Assembly: GCA_964472505.1 (NCBI GenBank)
Contig: CAYYQW010000044.1
Location: 1 to 32,290 of the forward strand
Length of the DNA stretch: 32,290 bases
Direction of reading: 5' to 3'
Source of the DNA: JAYEIA01 sp964472505
GTDB taxonomy: Bacteria > Bacteroidota > Bacteroidia > Bacteroidales > JAADGE01
Of the stretch, positions 6,445-15,203 are shown in pieces. The notes under the pieces are model-generated. The model was not told the origin of the DNA and did no database searches. It saw nothing but the letters and a program-made list of their open reading frames with translations. Positions within the stretch are counted from its first letter, which is position 1. Every line of letters begins with the position of its first letter. The position numbers and the translations under genes are program-made.

Positions 6445-6716
6445 TGTTTACTCTCGGCTACACAAAGCAGTTCAAAAAAGATTACAAGCGAATAGAAAAG
6501 CAAAACAAAGACTTGAAGAGATTGCATAAAGTCTTTAGACTACTTGAAGAGACGGGCGACCTTACTGCCGACAAATATAAAACTCACCAACTCAAAGGAG
6601 ACTACAAAGACCACAGAGAAGCCCACATAAGCCCGGATTGGCTTATTATTTGGTTGCCGCAAGCAGATAACAAAATAACGCTTGTGCGCACCGGCTCGCA
6701 TTCAGAATTGTTTTAA
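6444..6716 (+). CDS. YafQ/RelE-family mRNA interferase toxin
   Basis: A 90-residue basic protein with the compact RelE fold. The residues important in E. coli YafQ have counterparts at nearly the same numbers: His48 (HQLKG), His61, Asp65 and Trp66 (HISPDW), His86 and Phe90 (GSHSELF). This favours an active ribosome-dependent endoribonuclease that cleaves mRNA when the antitoxin is degraded. It is translationally coupled to the antitoxin by a one-base overlap. The pair sits between interspersed repeats next to a resistance cluster, a common place for a recently acquired stability module. Confidence 0.88.
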   Translation: MFTLGYTKQFKKDYKRIEKQNKDLKRLHKVFRLLEETGDLTADKYKTHQLKGDYKDHREAHISPDWLIIWLPQADNKITLVRTGSHSELF

Positions 6717-6745
6717 AAACGTATGAAAATTTTATCCGATTTCAG

Positions 6746-6840
6746 GAAACACTTCAAAACGTCCGACGGTTCCTGAGCAACAGTCGAAGGATAGGACTTT
6801 TGAACGTGTGTGCAAAAGGGCAGACCGCAAATTTTCATAA
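6746..6840. repeat. 95-bp direct repeat, left copy
   Basis: Aligns without gaps to 7596-7690, about 82 of 95 bases identical, at an offset of exactly 850 bp. It contains arms CACTTCAAAACG and CTTTTGAACGTGTG with a 23-bp insert (6768-6790) that is also found inverted at 2125-2147. It ends just before the start of the outer-membrane protein gene. Confidence 0.85.
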
Positions 6841-6856
6841 AAAAATATTCTCAGCC

Positions 6857-7522
6857 ATGAAATCTATTTTTATTTCTTTAATAGTAATAGTGACTTTTAA
6901 TAATATGATTTTAGCACAGATAAGTTATCATGCTCAAATAGGAACCGGAATATCGCAATTTTACAAAATAAAATTGTCTGAATATAATGACGAAAATAAA
7001 ATGCTCCCAAGTTTGAAAAATAAAATCGGCCTTGGACTAAGCTACGATTATAATAACTATGATAATGATATAACAATGAGCTTTCTTATAGAACAAAAGA
7101 CATTAAAAACTAAATTCATTGTCAGCGATAGCATTCTGTGGATAGACAATGACACATCTTTTTATCGCTACGATGATATTACAAGCACACACCTACACTA
7201 TGCTATTTCAATACCGGTGATTTTTAACAAAAATTTTAAAAGGCAGACGGGAATAGGTGTTGGGTTTACAAATAATTTTATCTTAAATAATCAAACAAAA
7301 ACGGAAGTATCCAACTTTGAAACCTTTAAATACCAATTAAATATTTATCTGGCTTTTACTTACAAGCCGACAGACAAAATAGACTTATTTTTAGATTTAC
7401 AAAACGGTATTTCTCCGTTTGGAGTTAGTGGTTCGGCATGGCAACCATATTTTTTATATAACTGCTCTTTTTCATTTGGGGTTAATTATAACTTTCGATC
7501 AAAAACGACAAAAAAGAACTAA
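6857..7522 (+). CDS. Putative outer-membrane beta-barrel protein
   Basis: A 221-residue protein starting at ATG 6857 with a clear signal peptide (residues 1-19, hydrophobic core then I-L-A-Q). The rest is rich in alternating polar/hydrophobic strands ending in aromatic residues, for example YHAQIGTGISQFY, NKIGLGLSYDYNNYDND and FSFGVNYNFR at the C-terminus. That is typical of small porin-like outer-membrane proteins, here roughly 8-10 strands. The C-terminal aromatic strand is followed by an extra basic tail (S-K-T-T-K-K-N). No specific family is recognised. The frame opens upstream at 6800, but that part is repeat sequence and would bury the signal peptide. The gene is flanked by two 95-bp direct repeats. 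Confidence 0.7.
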   Translation: MKSIFISLIVIVTFNNMILAQISYHAQIGTGISQFYKIKLSEYNDENKMLPSLKNKIGLGLSYDYNNYDNDITMSFLIEQKTLKTKFIVSDSILWIDNDTSFYRYDDITSTHLHYAISIPVIFNKNFKRQTGIGVGFTNNFILNNQTKTEVSNFETFKYQLNIYLAFTYKPTDKIDLFLDLQNGISPFGVSGSAWQPYFLYNCSFSFGVNYNFRSKTTKKN

Positions 7523-7595
7523 ATCAAATTCATTCTAAAAAAATAAAAGTCATTAATTTCTCAACTGCCAAGCAAACCCAAATCCGGCAGATTAA

Positions 7596-7690
7596 GAAAC
7601 ACTTCAAAACGTTCGGCGGTTCCTGAGCAACAGCCGAAGGGCAGGTCTTTTGAACGTGTGGGCGGAATGGCAGGCGGTAAATTTTCATAA
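7596..7690. repeat. 95-bp direct repeat, right copy
   Basis: Partner of 6746-6840; 13 substitutions and no indels. Together they bracket the outer-membrane protein gene. The 23-bp internal motif is at 7618-7640. The copy is followed after four bases by another hairpin repeat. Confidence 0.85.
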
Positions 7691-7694
7691 AACA

Positions 7695-7728
7695 GACGTT
7701 TTGAAGTCCTGCCGGACGTTCAAAAGTC
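7695..7728. repeat. Short interspersed hairpin repeat
   Basis: Same element as 631-663 with one extra base in the loop: GACGTTTTGAAGTCC and GGACGTTCAAAAGTC arms. It is adjacent to the right 95-bp repeat. Confidence 0.8.
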
Positions 7729-7740
7729 TTTTTGATTTGT

Positions 7741-7791
7741 ACCCGTCAGACCGCTCAAAGCGGCCGGTCGGATGATGCGAAACGAGCGGGT
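7741..7791. repeat. GC-richer nested hairpin downstream of acylase gene
   Basis: ACCCG (7741-7745) pairs with CGGGT (7787-7791) around an inner CCGCT-CAA-AGCGG hairpin (7751-7763). It lies 14 bp past the acylase stop codon. It lacks a U-run on the minus strand, so a terminator role is unproven; it may belong to the repeat cluster that fills 7523-7805. Confidence 0.45.
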
Positions 7792-7805
7792 CTTTGCAAT
7801 TTTCT

Positions 7806-10184
7806 CTACGGTAAAAATTTCATTTTGTAGGCTGCGTTTTCTTTAACCATCGCCGGAGAAAAATAATCCGGATGATAAATGCCCTGTATGAAATCATCGG
7901 CTTGGTCTAAATAATGCTTGCTGCCGGGAATGCCGGATACACCGGTGGGAATGGCCACATACGATTCATCAAAATTACCGAGTGAGTAGATGTGCCGCTG
8001 TGATGCTCCGGTGGATGATTCAAATGGTTCCGAAAAGCTGTACGAATATGGGTTTACCGTATGGTAGCTGCCGCCTACACCGGTTTTATGATTCAGTCCG
8101 AAAAGTAAATCCAAAATGGCCACTTTGCCTAAAGGATGCTCAATATTTACTTTATGCGCATCGCCCCATTTTATATGTTTAATATTTTTCCCGTATTTAG
8201 TTGTTAAAGAGTCGGTTGTCTGCTCAAAAGAGAGCCGAACAATATCAGTCAGGCTTTCGGCTTCTTCCGTATCTATTTTATCAACCCATACCGATTGCGG
8301 ATTTTTTAAAATATATTCCGTCATGTAATTCGTGAGTCGACCGTATTTCTGATATTCGCGGTATAAATCATCCCCCATTTCATCATGCAAGAGATTTTTG
8401 GCAAAAACCAAATAAAACTCCTCAAAAATCAAAGGAGCGGCTTTATCGGCGTCCATCTCATAATCCCATGCTTTAAGTATATCTAAACTGATTTTTTCGT
8501 TTTCGCTGAGTGCATTTTCATCAATCTGCATCAAGATTTTCGGAAGCATTCCTTCTGCAAATAAGGAATGTTGGTCGGTTTGGATATTTCTAAAATCTTC
8601 CGGACTCAGTTTTTCTTTTTCCGTAAGCAATTGCTCTATGCGGTTGAATCGATTGGGCAAATCGTACCAGGCACTTATGTAATACGGATACTTGTCGCTT
8701 ACGGTGCGGTTGTTGGAAGAAATTACGTAGCCCCTTTCCGGATTGTACTGATGCGGAAGCGAATCAAAGGGTACAAAAGCTTTCCAATCATACAGTGTAG
8801 TATCTCCGGGGAAAAACATCCAACCCGGCAACTCTCTTTTGGGAATACCGGCGCAGCAATACAAACCGATATTTCCTTCCGTATCGGCATAATTTACATT
8901 CTGTGCCACGGATATAAATGTTTTGACGGCATCTTTGAAATCGTCCCAATTTTTGGCACGGTTCAGCAAATAAACTGTTCGCAATTCATTGCTTTCATCG
9001 TTTCCAAGCCAGTGCATGGAAACCACCTCATTTTCAATGTTTTTCATTCCGCTAATCACGGGGCCTCGGTGAGAATACCGTTGGAGATGTTCAACCGTAT
9101 CGCTGCCTTTTACGGCAATTTTTTCGTTTACAAGATTATAATCTTTCCATGCCCCATCTAATTTGTACTGATTGCTGTCCGCAGGATTTACGGTCTCCAC
9201 ATAGAAATCAATATCATCCAACATCACATTGGTCATGCCCCAGGCAATATCGGCATTGTGCCCCGCAATTATGAACGGTTGTCCGGGCAAAACCACGCCG
9301 GTTACATCCAATTCACCTTTCACATAATGGCGCATTTGCATCCATACGCCGGGCGACATCAGTCCCAAGTGCATATCGTTGGCCAGAATGGGTTTTCCGG
9401 TGGTGCTTTTGTTGCCGGCCACGGCCCAGTTATTGCTTCCGCTGAAAACGGCAGGCATCAGGGCGGCTGTTTTTTCGGAAGCGGCAGTAAATGCGCTGTC
9501 GTCCGGTATGCCCTTCAGGTCAAAATCCGGATATACGGGGCGCGGATAATCCAAAGCCGCAATTAACTCATCAAAATGCGCGGCAGTTATTTTTTGTTTC
9601 AATTTGTGAAAAGCCGTCTCGGTTCGCCAACCGGTGTTAAGGCTCCAAGCCATGTAGCCAATCAAATTTATGGAATGATAAGCTTCCCATTTTTCAGGTT
9701 CGTAGCCCAATACGGTAAATTCAAAACTCAAATCGTCCTCTTCCAGATATTGATTAACACCGGCCACATAAGCATCCAAAATTTCTTTGAGTTCGGGCTT
9801 GCAGCCTTCCAAAATGGCTTTTGATTTTTCGCTTATGCGCAGCGAACGAAACAGTATATCGGCATCAATCATATCTTCGCCAAACATTTCGGAAAGTCGG
9901 CCGGTAGTGATTCGCCTGAGTAAATCCATTTGCCAAAAACGGTCGCGGGCCTGAATATAGCCCACGGCTCGGTATAAATCCGTTTGATTATCGGCAAATA
10001 CATGCGCCACGCCAAAACTATCGCGCAATACTTCCACTTCGCCGCTAAGGCCTTTGAGTTGCATATCTTGATTATAATCTACAAGCCCGCTGCCGGCAAG
10101 CATACGAACAAAAATGTATGTTCCTATGGCAATACCAACAAAAACAACTATGAAAACGATAAAAATTTTTCTGCTTTTTTTCAT
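7806..10184 (-). CDS. Penicillin acylase family protein (N-terminal nucleophile hydrolase)
   Basis: A 792-residue protein of the penicillin G/cephalosporin/AHL acylase family, which hydrolyses amide bonds of acylated small molecules. An N-terminal hydrophobic segment (residues 7-28) is a signal anchor. The alpha-chain region (about 45-225) carries RDSFGVAHVFA and YIQARDRFWQMDLLRR. Maturation cuts before Ser250 in S-G-S-N-N-W, which becomes the N-terminal nucleophile of the beta chain, and LANDMHLGLMSP (267-278) supplies the following conserved N-D-x-H block. Both chains are of normal size. The substrate is unknown; N-acyl-homoserine lactones and beta-lactams are only family precedents. It lies 71 bp downstream of a co-oriented nuclease-fold gene with no clear promoter of its own, so co-transcription is likely. 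Confidence 0.93.
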   Translation of the reverse strand: MKKSRKIFIVFIVVFVGIAIGTYIFVRMLAGSGLVDYNQDMQLKGLSGEVEVLRDSFGVAHVFADNQTDLYRAVGYIQARDRFWQMDLLRRITTGRLSEMFGEDMIDADILFRSLRISEKSKAILEGCKPELKEILDAYVAGVNQYLEEDDLSFEFTVLGYEPEKWEAYHSINLIGYMAWSLNTGWRTETAFHKLKQKITAAHFDELIAALDYPRPVYPDFDLKGIPDDSAFTAASEKTAALMPAVFSGSNNWAVAGNKSTTGKPILANDMHLGLMSPGVWMQMRHYVKGELDVTGVVLPGQPFIIAGHNADIAWGMTNVMLDDIDFYVETVNPADSNQYKLDGAWKDYNLVNEKIAVKGSDTVEHLQRYSHRGPVISGMKNIENEVVSMHWLGNDESNELRTVYLLNRAKNWDDFKDAVKTFISVAQNVNYADTEGNIGLYCCAGIPKRELPGWMFFPGDTTLYDWKAFVPFDSLPHQYNPERGYVISSNNRTVSDKYPYYISAWYDLPNRFNRIEQLLTEKEKLSPEDFRNIQTDQHSLFAEGMLPKILMQIDENALSENEKISLDILKAWDYEMDADKAAPLIFEEFYLVFAKNLLHDEMGDDLYREYQKYGRLTNYMTEYILKNPQSVWVDKIDTEEAESLTDIVRLSFEQTTDSLTTKYGKNIKHIKWGDAHKVNIEHPLGKVAILDLLFGLNHKTGVGGSYHTVNPYSYSFSEPFESSTGASQRHIYSLGNFDESYVAIPTGVSGIPGSKHYLDQADDFIQGIYHPDYFSPAMVKENAAYKMKFLP

Positions 10185-10255
10185 AATATACTTTATTTAA
10201 TTTAATTTTTGAAATACGAATAATTATGCTTAAGTCGATAGTATTTTACAGTTGT

Positions 10256-11323
10256 TTACAATACGGAATTGGATGCCTTAAGTTTCACGGCAGCTCTAAC
10301 CGGCTGATGGTCGGAATGTTTAAATCCCAAATCAATCGTATGCACTTCAAGACTTTCGATATTGGGTGAAAGCAAGTAAAAATCAATCAAAGCCGTAGGT
10401 GTATTGCCTCGTTTGTAAGGCTTTTTCAGTCTTCTGTTTGTGGGTTTATCGGCATCGTACATCCAAGTCCAGCCGGCAGGAAGATAGTCTTTGGATATAT
10501 CCTGCCTGTCTTCATTATCGGGAATATCATCGGAATAGTTAGCTTTAAATCCTGGGGGAGATTGATTCCAGTCGCCGCCTACGATTATGTAGTTGCCTTG
10601 ACGATACTCTTCTGTCATAAAATTTTTCAAATATTGCATTTGCTCTTCACGCAAGCTGCCGTCATCATAAGCAGAATTATGGGTATTGATTACAAGCAAT
10701 TCTTTTTCATTCTCCAAAGGGTAACGGTTTACAAGAAAACAACGATCCAACATAAAAAGGCTTTTGGGCCAATCAAAATTACCGGGAAATGAATAACGTA
10801 CTGACTCCAAGGGCTTGTATCGGCTTAAAGTAAGCAGGCCGCCCCTAACTTTACCCATGGGCTTAGCAATGGGTACAGGCACGAAAAAAACATCATAATT
10901 AGCAGCAAAAACGGGCACATAATCCGGGAAAATTTTCACAAGTGAATCGTATTGATTCAAGCCATAACTCCGCTTGGAATTGACATCTACTTCCTGCAAC
11001 AGAAAGAAATCTACGGTATCCTGAGTACTGAGATAAGCTTCTATAGCTTCCAAGTTCACTTCGGTATGCTCGCTGCTTGTACGTACTTTTTCCCCGCCGT
11101 CGTAAAAGAAATCCATTTCGACATCCAAGCCGGCATAACCGATGTTCCAAATCAACAAATTAATAACGGAGGTATCATTAAATGCATCGGGGCTGTCATT
11201 TTCGTACAATTTCACTTGTTCTTCGGGCTTATAGTCCGTAACTGTAGCATAAAGTAAAAACCCGCCAAAAGCCAACAGTACCAATATCAAAAGGTATAAC
11301 ACAATTTTTAAAATTTTCTTCAT
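10256..11323 (-). CDS. Endonuclease/exonuclease/phosphatase-family protein, membrane-anchored
   Basis: A 355-residue protein with an N-terminal membrane anchor (residues 5-26), then a full EEP domain. Hallmarks are LLIWNIGY (Asn60), FFLLQEVD (Glu111, metal ligand), INTHNS (about 212-217), VGGDWNQSP (Asp251, Asn253) and the terminal GFKHSDHQPV (Asp338-His339). All catalytic blocks are present, so a Mg-dependent phosphodiesterase or phosphatase activity is expected. The substrate could be nucleic acid, an inositol phosphate or a lipid headgroup; the anchor suggests it acts outside the inner membrane. It is probably first in a two-gene unit with the acylase. Confidence 0.9.
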   Translation of the reverse strand: MKKILKIVLYLLILVLLAFGGFLLYATVTDYKPEEQVKLYENDSPDAFNDTSVINLLIWNIGYAGLDVEMDFFYDGGEKVRTSSEHTEVNLEAIEAYLSTQDTVDFFLLQEVDVNSKRSYGLNQYDSLVKIFPDYVPVFAANYDVFFVPVPIAKPMGKVRGGLLTLSRYKPLESVRYSFPGNFDWPKSLFMLDRCFLVNRYPLENEKELLVINTHNSAYDDGSLREEQMQYLKNFMTEEYRQGNYIIVGGDWNQSPPGFKANYSDDIPDNEDRQDISKDYLPAGWTWMYDADKPTNRRLKKPYKRGNTPTALIDFYLLSPNIESLEVHTIDLGFKHSDHQPVRAAVKLKASNSVL

Positions 11324-11371
11324 TTAGATTATTTTTTCTAATAAAACACGATAATATTGTCCACTAATATA

Positions 11372-11379
11372 CAAAAATA
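11372..11379 (-). promoter_or_regulatory. Candidate -7 element for the EEP-acylase unit
   Basis: TATTTTTG on the minus strand, 48 bp upstream of the start codon at 11323, an exact TAnnTTTG match. The divergent gap to the Omp85 gene (11324-11474) is AT-rich and has no other feature. Confidence 0.5.
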
Positions 11380-11434
11380 TTCATGCTAATTTATAAAATC
11401 TTTTAACAAAATTTCAATTATAATAGAATTTATT

Positions 11435-11442
11435 TACATTTG
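11435..11442 (+). promoter_or_regulatory. Candidate -7 element for the Omp85/SiaA-like operon
   Basis: TACATTTG matches TAnnTTTG and lies 32 bp upstream of the ATG at 11475. No obvious -33 TTTG at the normal distance. Confidence 0.5.
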
Positions 11443-11474
11443 TGTTTATGTATTAACAAAAAAATAACTTCCGA

Positions 11475-12815
11475 ATGAAAAAAGCACTATTCTTTTTGGT
11501 TTTTAGCTTTTTAGCTTCAGCGATTTTTGCCCAAAACGACACACTCAAGAATAACGAAACCGTAAAAACAGGCTTCAGCCTTGGCGGAGTACCTGTAGTA
11601 GCCTATAATACAGATACCGGCTTTAAGTACGGAGGTTTGGTGAATTTTTACTGGTACGGCGACGGAACCAATTATCCTAACTATGATCATTCCCTCTATA
11701 TGGAATGGTCGCGAACAACGAAAGGAAGCGGTATCAATCAAATTACTTACGACACCCGAACACTTATTCCCAATATGCGTATGCAATTGGATGCGCGCTA
11801 CCTGACGGAACAAGCGCTTGATTTCTATGGCTTTAACGGATATAACGCATACTACAACGGTGATTTTTCTGATGATACGCACTCGGATTACATCAGCCGA
11901 ATGTTCTACCGCCACGAACGAAAAATGGTTCGGCTGAAAGCTGACTTTGAAGGCAATACCGGTATAGAAAACCTGCGTTGGCTTGCAGGCTTTGCCCATC
12001 ACGGGGTGGACATATCAAGTGTGGATTTGGAAACTCTCAATGAAGGCCAAAGCGAAGAAGATATGTTGCCCGACACAGCCACTCTTTACGACCGCTATGT
12101 AGAATGGGGCGTGATAAAAGCTGACCAGGCCGAGGGCGGAAAGGTAAACAGCTTTAAACTGGGAATGGTGTACGATTCGCGCGATAACGAAGCCAACCCA
12201 AACCACGGAATGTGGTCGGAAATGATGGCAATAAATGCCCCCGGCTTTCTCGGCAACGACTATGCCTATACAAAACTTATGCTCACACACCGCCAATATT
12301 TTACCGTAGTACCAAGCCGACTTACATTTGCCTACCGCCTGAGCTGGCAAACAAAAATAGCCGGAGAAATCCCTTTTTATATGTTACCCTTTATTTTTGA
12401 ATCAAAAGATACGAACGATGGCTTGGGCGGCAGCAAAAACCTCAGAGGCGTTTATCGTAATCGCTTGCAAGGCGATGGCGTTGCATACGGAAACATGGAA
12501 TTCCGTTGGAAGTTTTTCAAAACAGTTTTTCTTAATCAAAACATTTATCTTGGCTTAAATACCTTTTTGGATGCCGGCATCGTTACAAGTAAATACCAAA
12601 CGGATTTATCCGGTGTTACCGGCGGTTACGGAAACAGTTTGCAGGAAAACCTAAATATGATAGAATACGAGGAAGAAAGTTTGCATCCCAGCTATGGAGC
12701 CGGCTTTCGATTTGTACTCAATAATAATTTCATTGTTGCGTTTGAATACGGACGTGCATTCAATATTAAAAAAGACGGCTCGGGCTTTTACATAGGTCTG
12801 AATTATGCATTTTAG
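11475..12815 (+). CDS. Omp85/BamA-superfamily outer-membrane barrel without POTRA domains
   Basis: A 446-residue protein with a signal peptide (residues 1-19, ending I-F-A-Q). The rest is a single barrel: alternating strands such as FSLGGVPVVAYNTDTGFKYG, AFAYRLSWQTKIAG-like segments and a C-terminal strand GSGFYIGLNYAF ending in Phe. GGSKNLRGVYRNRLQGDG corresponds to loop 6 of Omp85 proteins, where the (V/I)RG(F/Y) motif appears as L-R-G-V-Y. There is no room for POTRA domains after the signal peptide. This fits the D15/surface-antigen-like single-barrel proteins of Bacteroidota. Function is unknown. Only 18 bp separate it from the phosphatase gene, so the two are probably co-transcribed and may work together. 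Confidence 0.8.
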   Translation: MKKALFFLVFSFLASAIFAQNDTLKNNETVKTGFSLGGVPVVAYNTDTGFKYGGLVNFYWYGDGTNYPNYDHSLYMEWSRTTKGSGINQITYDTRTLIPNMRMQLDARYLTEQALDFYGFNGYNAYYNGDFSDDTHSDYISRMFYRHERKMVRLKADFEGNTGIENLRWLAGFAHHGVDISSVDLETLNEGQSEEDMLPDTATLYDRYVEWGVIKADQAEGGKVNSFKLGMVYDSRDNEANPNHGMWSEMMAINAPGFLGNDYAYTKLMLTHRQYFTVVPSRLTFAYRLSWQTKIAGEIPFYMLPFIFESKDTNDGLGGSKNLRGVYRNRLQGDGVAYGNMEFRWKFFKTVFLNQNIYLGLNTFLDAGIVTSKYQTDLSGVTGGYGNSLQENLNMIEYEEESLHPSYGAGFRFVLNNNFIVAFEYGRAFNIKKDGSGFYIGLNYAF

Positions 12816-12833
12816 AATATTCTAAAAAGACTC

Positions 12834-15119
12834 ATGCTTAAAAAACTACTTGCATATACGGTATTATCTGCTTTTCTGCTTTTGCTGTTTCCTTTGTCAG
12901 GATTTGCTCAAAGAAGCGACAAAGAAACAGAACGCCAGAAGGCCGTGATTCTTTATAATATTCCCAAATACTTAAAATGGCCAAACACCGGCGGCAATAT
13001 TACGGTCGGCTTGCTTGGAGCTTCAAAGTTTTTGCTGCGCAGTTTAAATGATTTAGAAAGCGGCAGCTATCCGTTCGGTAAATCCTATAAAACCAAATTT
13101 ATTCAAAGCCCGCGTGAGGCAACTTCTTTCAATGTGGATATTCTGTATATCGGTTCGGAATACAATGACAAAGCATTGGACATTGTTGAGTCGATAAATA
13201 ACAAAAATACCGTTGTAATCACGGACGGGTGGGATTTAAAAAAAGAAGTAATGATAAATCTAACCGAAAAAAACGGTATTCAGACATTTGAAATCAACCC
13301 CGGTAACATCAATGAAGTGGGGATAAATGTGCTTTCAACCATACATCAGTCGGGCGGTATTATTGTAGATGAAAGTTACTTGTACCATGAATCGGAAAGA
13401 AATTTGCAGGAAGAGCGTGAGCGCGTGAAAGAACAACAGGAAGTTTTGAAAATGCAGCAAGTAAAACTTCAATATCAGCTTAAAACAATTGCACGCCAAG
13501 AAAGCAGAATAGACCAACACCAGGCGGAAATAAAAAAGCAGCAAGCACGCATTTCAAACCAGCGAAAAGAATTGGAATCACTCATTAAAAGAGCCAACGA
13601 AAACCGAGCCGAATTGGCTGAAAAAATTGAAGTGCTGCGTGAAAAAGAAAAAGCCATTGAAGAACAAAATCAAAAACTGGCAGAACAAAAAATTGAGGCT
13701 CAGGAGCAAATGGAGATTCTGGAAAAACAAAATGAAGAAATAGAAGAGCGGCAAAAGCAGATTAAGAAACAAAGAATTGAAATTGCCTCGCAAACCGGAA
13801 TAATTCGCACCCAAAAAAATGCATTACTGATATTTAGTGTCTTACTTGGATTTATCCTGATTTTATCTTTCTTTTTGTTTAGAAGTTACCGAACTCAGAA
13901 ACGACAAAACAAAATTTTAGCCAACCAAAAAAATGAAATAGAACTGCAGGCCGTTCAACTTGAGCAAGTCAACAAAGAATTAGAAAAGCTGTCAATTGTA
14001 GCGAGTGAAACGTCCAATGCCGTTGCCATATTGCGCCCCAACGGAAAATACGAGTGGGTAAATGCCGGTTTTACAAGAATGTACGGCTACACTCTACAAC
14101 TGCTCAGAAATGAAGTAGGAGAAGATATTTTCACGGCAAGTAATCATCCGCAAATTAATGAAATTGTAAAGAAATGTATTGAAAACCGCAGCCCGGTTAG
14201 CTACGAAAGCCAAGTAACAACCAGAGATAAGCAAACACGTTGGTCGCAAACGACCATCTCGCCCACCGTTAACAATCAAGACATGGTGGATCGGCTGGTG
14301 CTGATTGATACCGATATCACCGAAGTAAAAGAAGCAGAGGCTGAAATTGCCAAACAAAACAAAAAAATTACCGACAGCATTGTGTATGCACAACGTATTC
14401 AAAAAGCCGTGCTAACTCCCCGCGAAGTAATCGAAGCATACATACCCGAACACTTTATAATGTTTCGCCCGCGCGATATTGTAAGCGGTGATTTTTACTG
14501 GGCTGCAGAGAAAGACAATAAACTCATTATAACAGCTGCCGATTGCACCGGACACGGTGTACCGGGTGCTTTTATGAGCATGCTGGGCATTACATTCTTA
14601 AACCAAATAATTGCTGAAAACAAATCACACGAGATTAGTGCAAGTTTTATTTTAGATGAACTCAGAGATAAAGTCAAAACATCATTACGCCAAACAGGCA
14701 AAAGCGGAGAAGCCAAAGACGGTATGGATATGTCGCTTTGCATTATTGATAAAGATAATATGCATCTGGAATTTGCCGGTGCACAAAACCCTTTAGTATT
14801 TATCAGAAACGGAAAGACAGAGCGCATCAAGGGTGATGATATGCCCATCGGAATATCATACGGAGAAGAGAAATTTCAAAACCACCATCTGGACTTGGAA
14901 CCTGAAGACCGCCTTTATATATTCTCCGACGGTTATGCTGATCAGTTTGGAGAAAAAACACGAAAAAAATTCTTCTCTAAACGCATGCGCATGATGTTTG
15001 AAAAATACCATCAAAAACCATTTGAAAAACAGTTAGAGCTATACGAGAAAACATTCGACAAATGGCGAGGAAAACTTGATCAAATGGATGATGTGCTTGT
15101 TATCGGGCTTAAAGTGTGA
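12834..15119 (+). CDS. SiaA-like signalling phosphatase: YfiR-like domain, coiled coil, TM, PAS, SpoIIE/PP2C
   Basis: A 761-residue protein. Residues 1-25 are a signal peptide. Residues 33-172 resemble the YfiR/HmsC (DUF4154) periplasmic domain: KAVILYNIPKYLKWP, then an I-T-V-G-L-L-G strand, V-D-I-L-Y-I-G, and V-V-I-T-D and F-E-I-N motifs. A very long coiled coil (about 183-325, rich in E/K/Q) follows, then one membrane segment (330-349), a second short coiled coil, a PAS domain (385-500) and a SpoIIE-type PP2C phosphatase (535-761) with metal-binding acidic motifs S-G-D-F (Asp553), A-A-D-C-T-G-H-G (Asp570), F-S-D-G (Asp699) and M-D-D-V-L-V-I-G. Signals in the periplasm would thus gate a cytoplasmic phosphatase. 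A siaC-siaB pair lies convergently downstream, so the likely substrate is phosphorylated SiaC. The gene follows the Omp85 gene by 18 bp. Confidence 0.85.
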   Translation: MLKKLLAYTVLSAFLLLLFPLSGFAQRSDKETERQKAVILYNIPKYLKWPNTGGNITVGLLGASKFLLRSLNDLESGSYPFGKSYKTKFIQSPREATSFNVDILYIGSEYNDKALDIVESINNKNTVVITDGWDLKKEVMINLTEKNGIQTFEINPGNINEVGINVLSTIHQSGGIIVDESYLYHESERNLQEERERVKEQQEVLKMQQVKLQYQLKTIARQESRIDQHQAEIKKQQARISNQRKELESLIKRANENRAELAEKIEVLREKEKAIEEQNQKLAEQKIEAQEQMEILEKQNEEIEERQKQIKKQRIEIASQTGIIRTQKNALLIFSVLLGFILILSFFLFRSYRTQKRQNKILANQKNEIELQAVQLEQVNKELEKLSIVASETSNAVAILRPNGKYEWVNAGFTRMYGYTLQLLRNEVGEDIFTASNHPQINEIVKKCIENRSPVSYESQVTTRDKQTRWSQTTISPTVNNQDMVDRLVLIDTDITEVKEAEAEIAKQNKKITDSIVYAQRIQKAVLTPREVIEAYIPEHFIMFRPRDIVSGDFYWAAEKDNKLIITAADCTGHGVPGAFMSMLGITFLNQIIAENKSHEISASFILDELRDKVKTSLRQTGKSGEAKDGMDMSLCIIDKDNMHLEFAGAQNPLVFIRNGKTERIKGDDMPIGISYGEEKFQNHHLDLEPEDRLYIFSDGYADQFGEKTRKKFFSKRMRMMFEKYHQKPFEKQLELYEKTFDKWRGKLDQMDDVLVIGLKV

Positions 15120-15203
15120 TTTTTGCAATGTAGAATAGATGTTGCAAACACACAATGCAGAAACACTCAGAACTTAGGACTTTAAACCTTCGCGATAAAA
15201 AAT

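Noticed and set aside
8568..9161. Long plus-strand open frame within the acylase gene
   Set aside because: Antisense to a well-supported gene with all catalytic motifs; no recognisable features.
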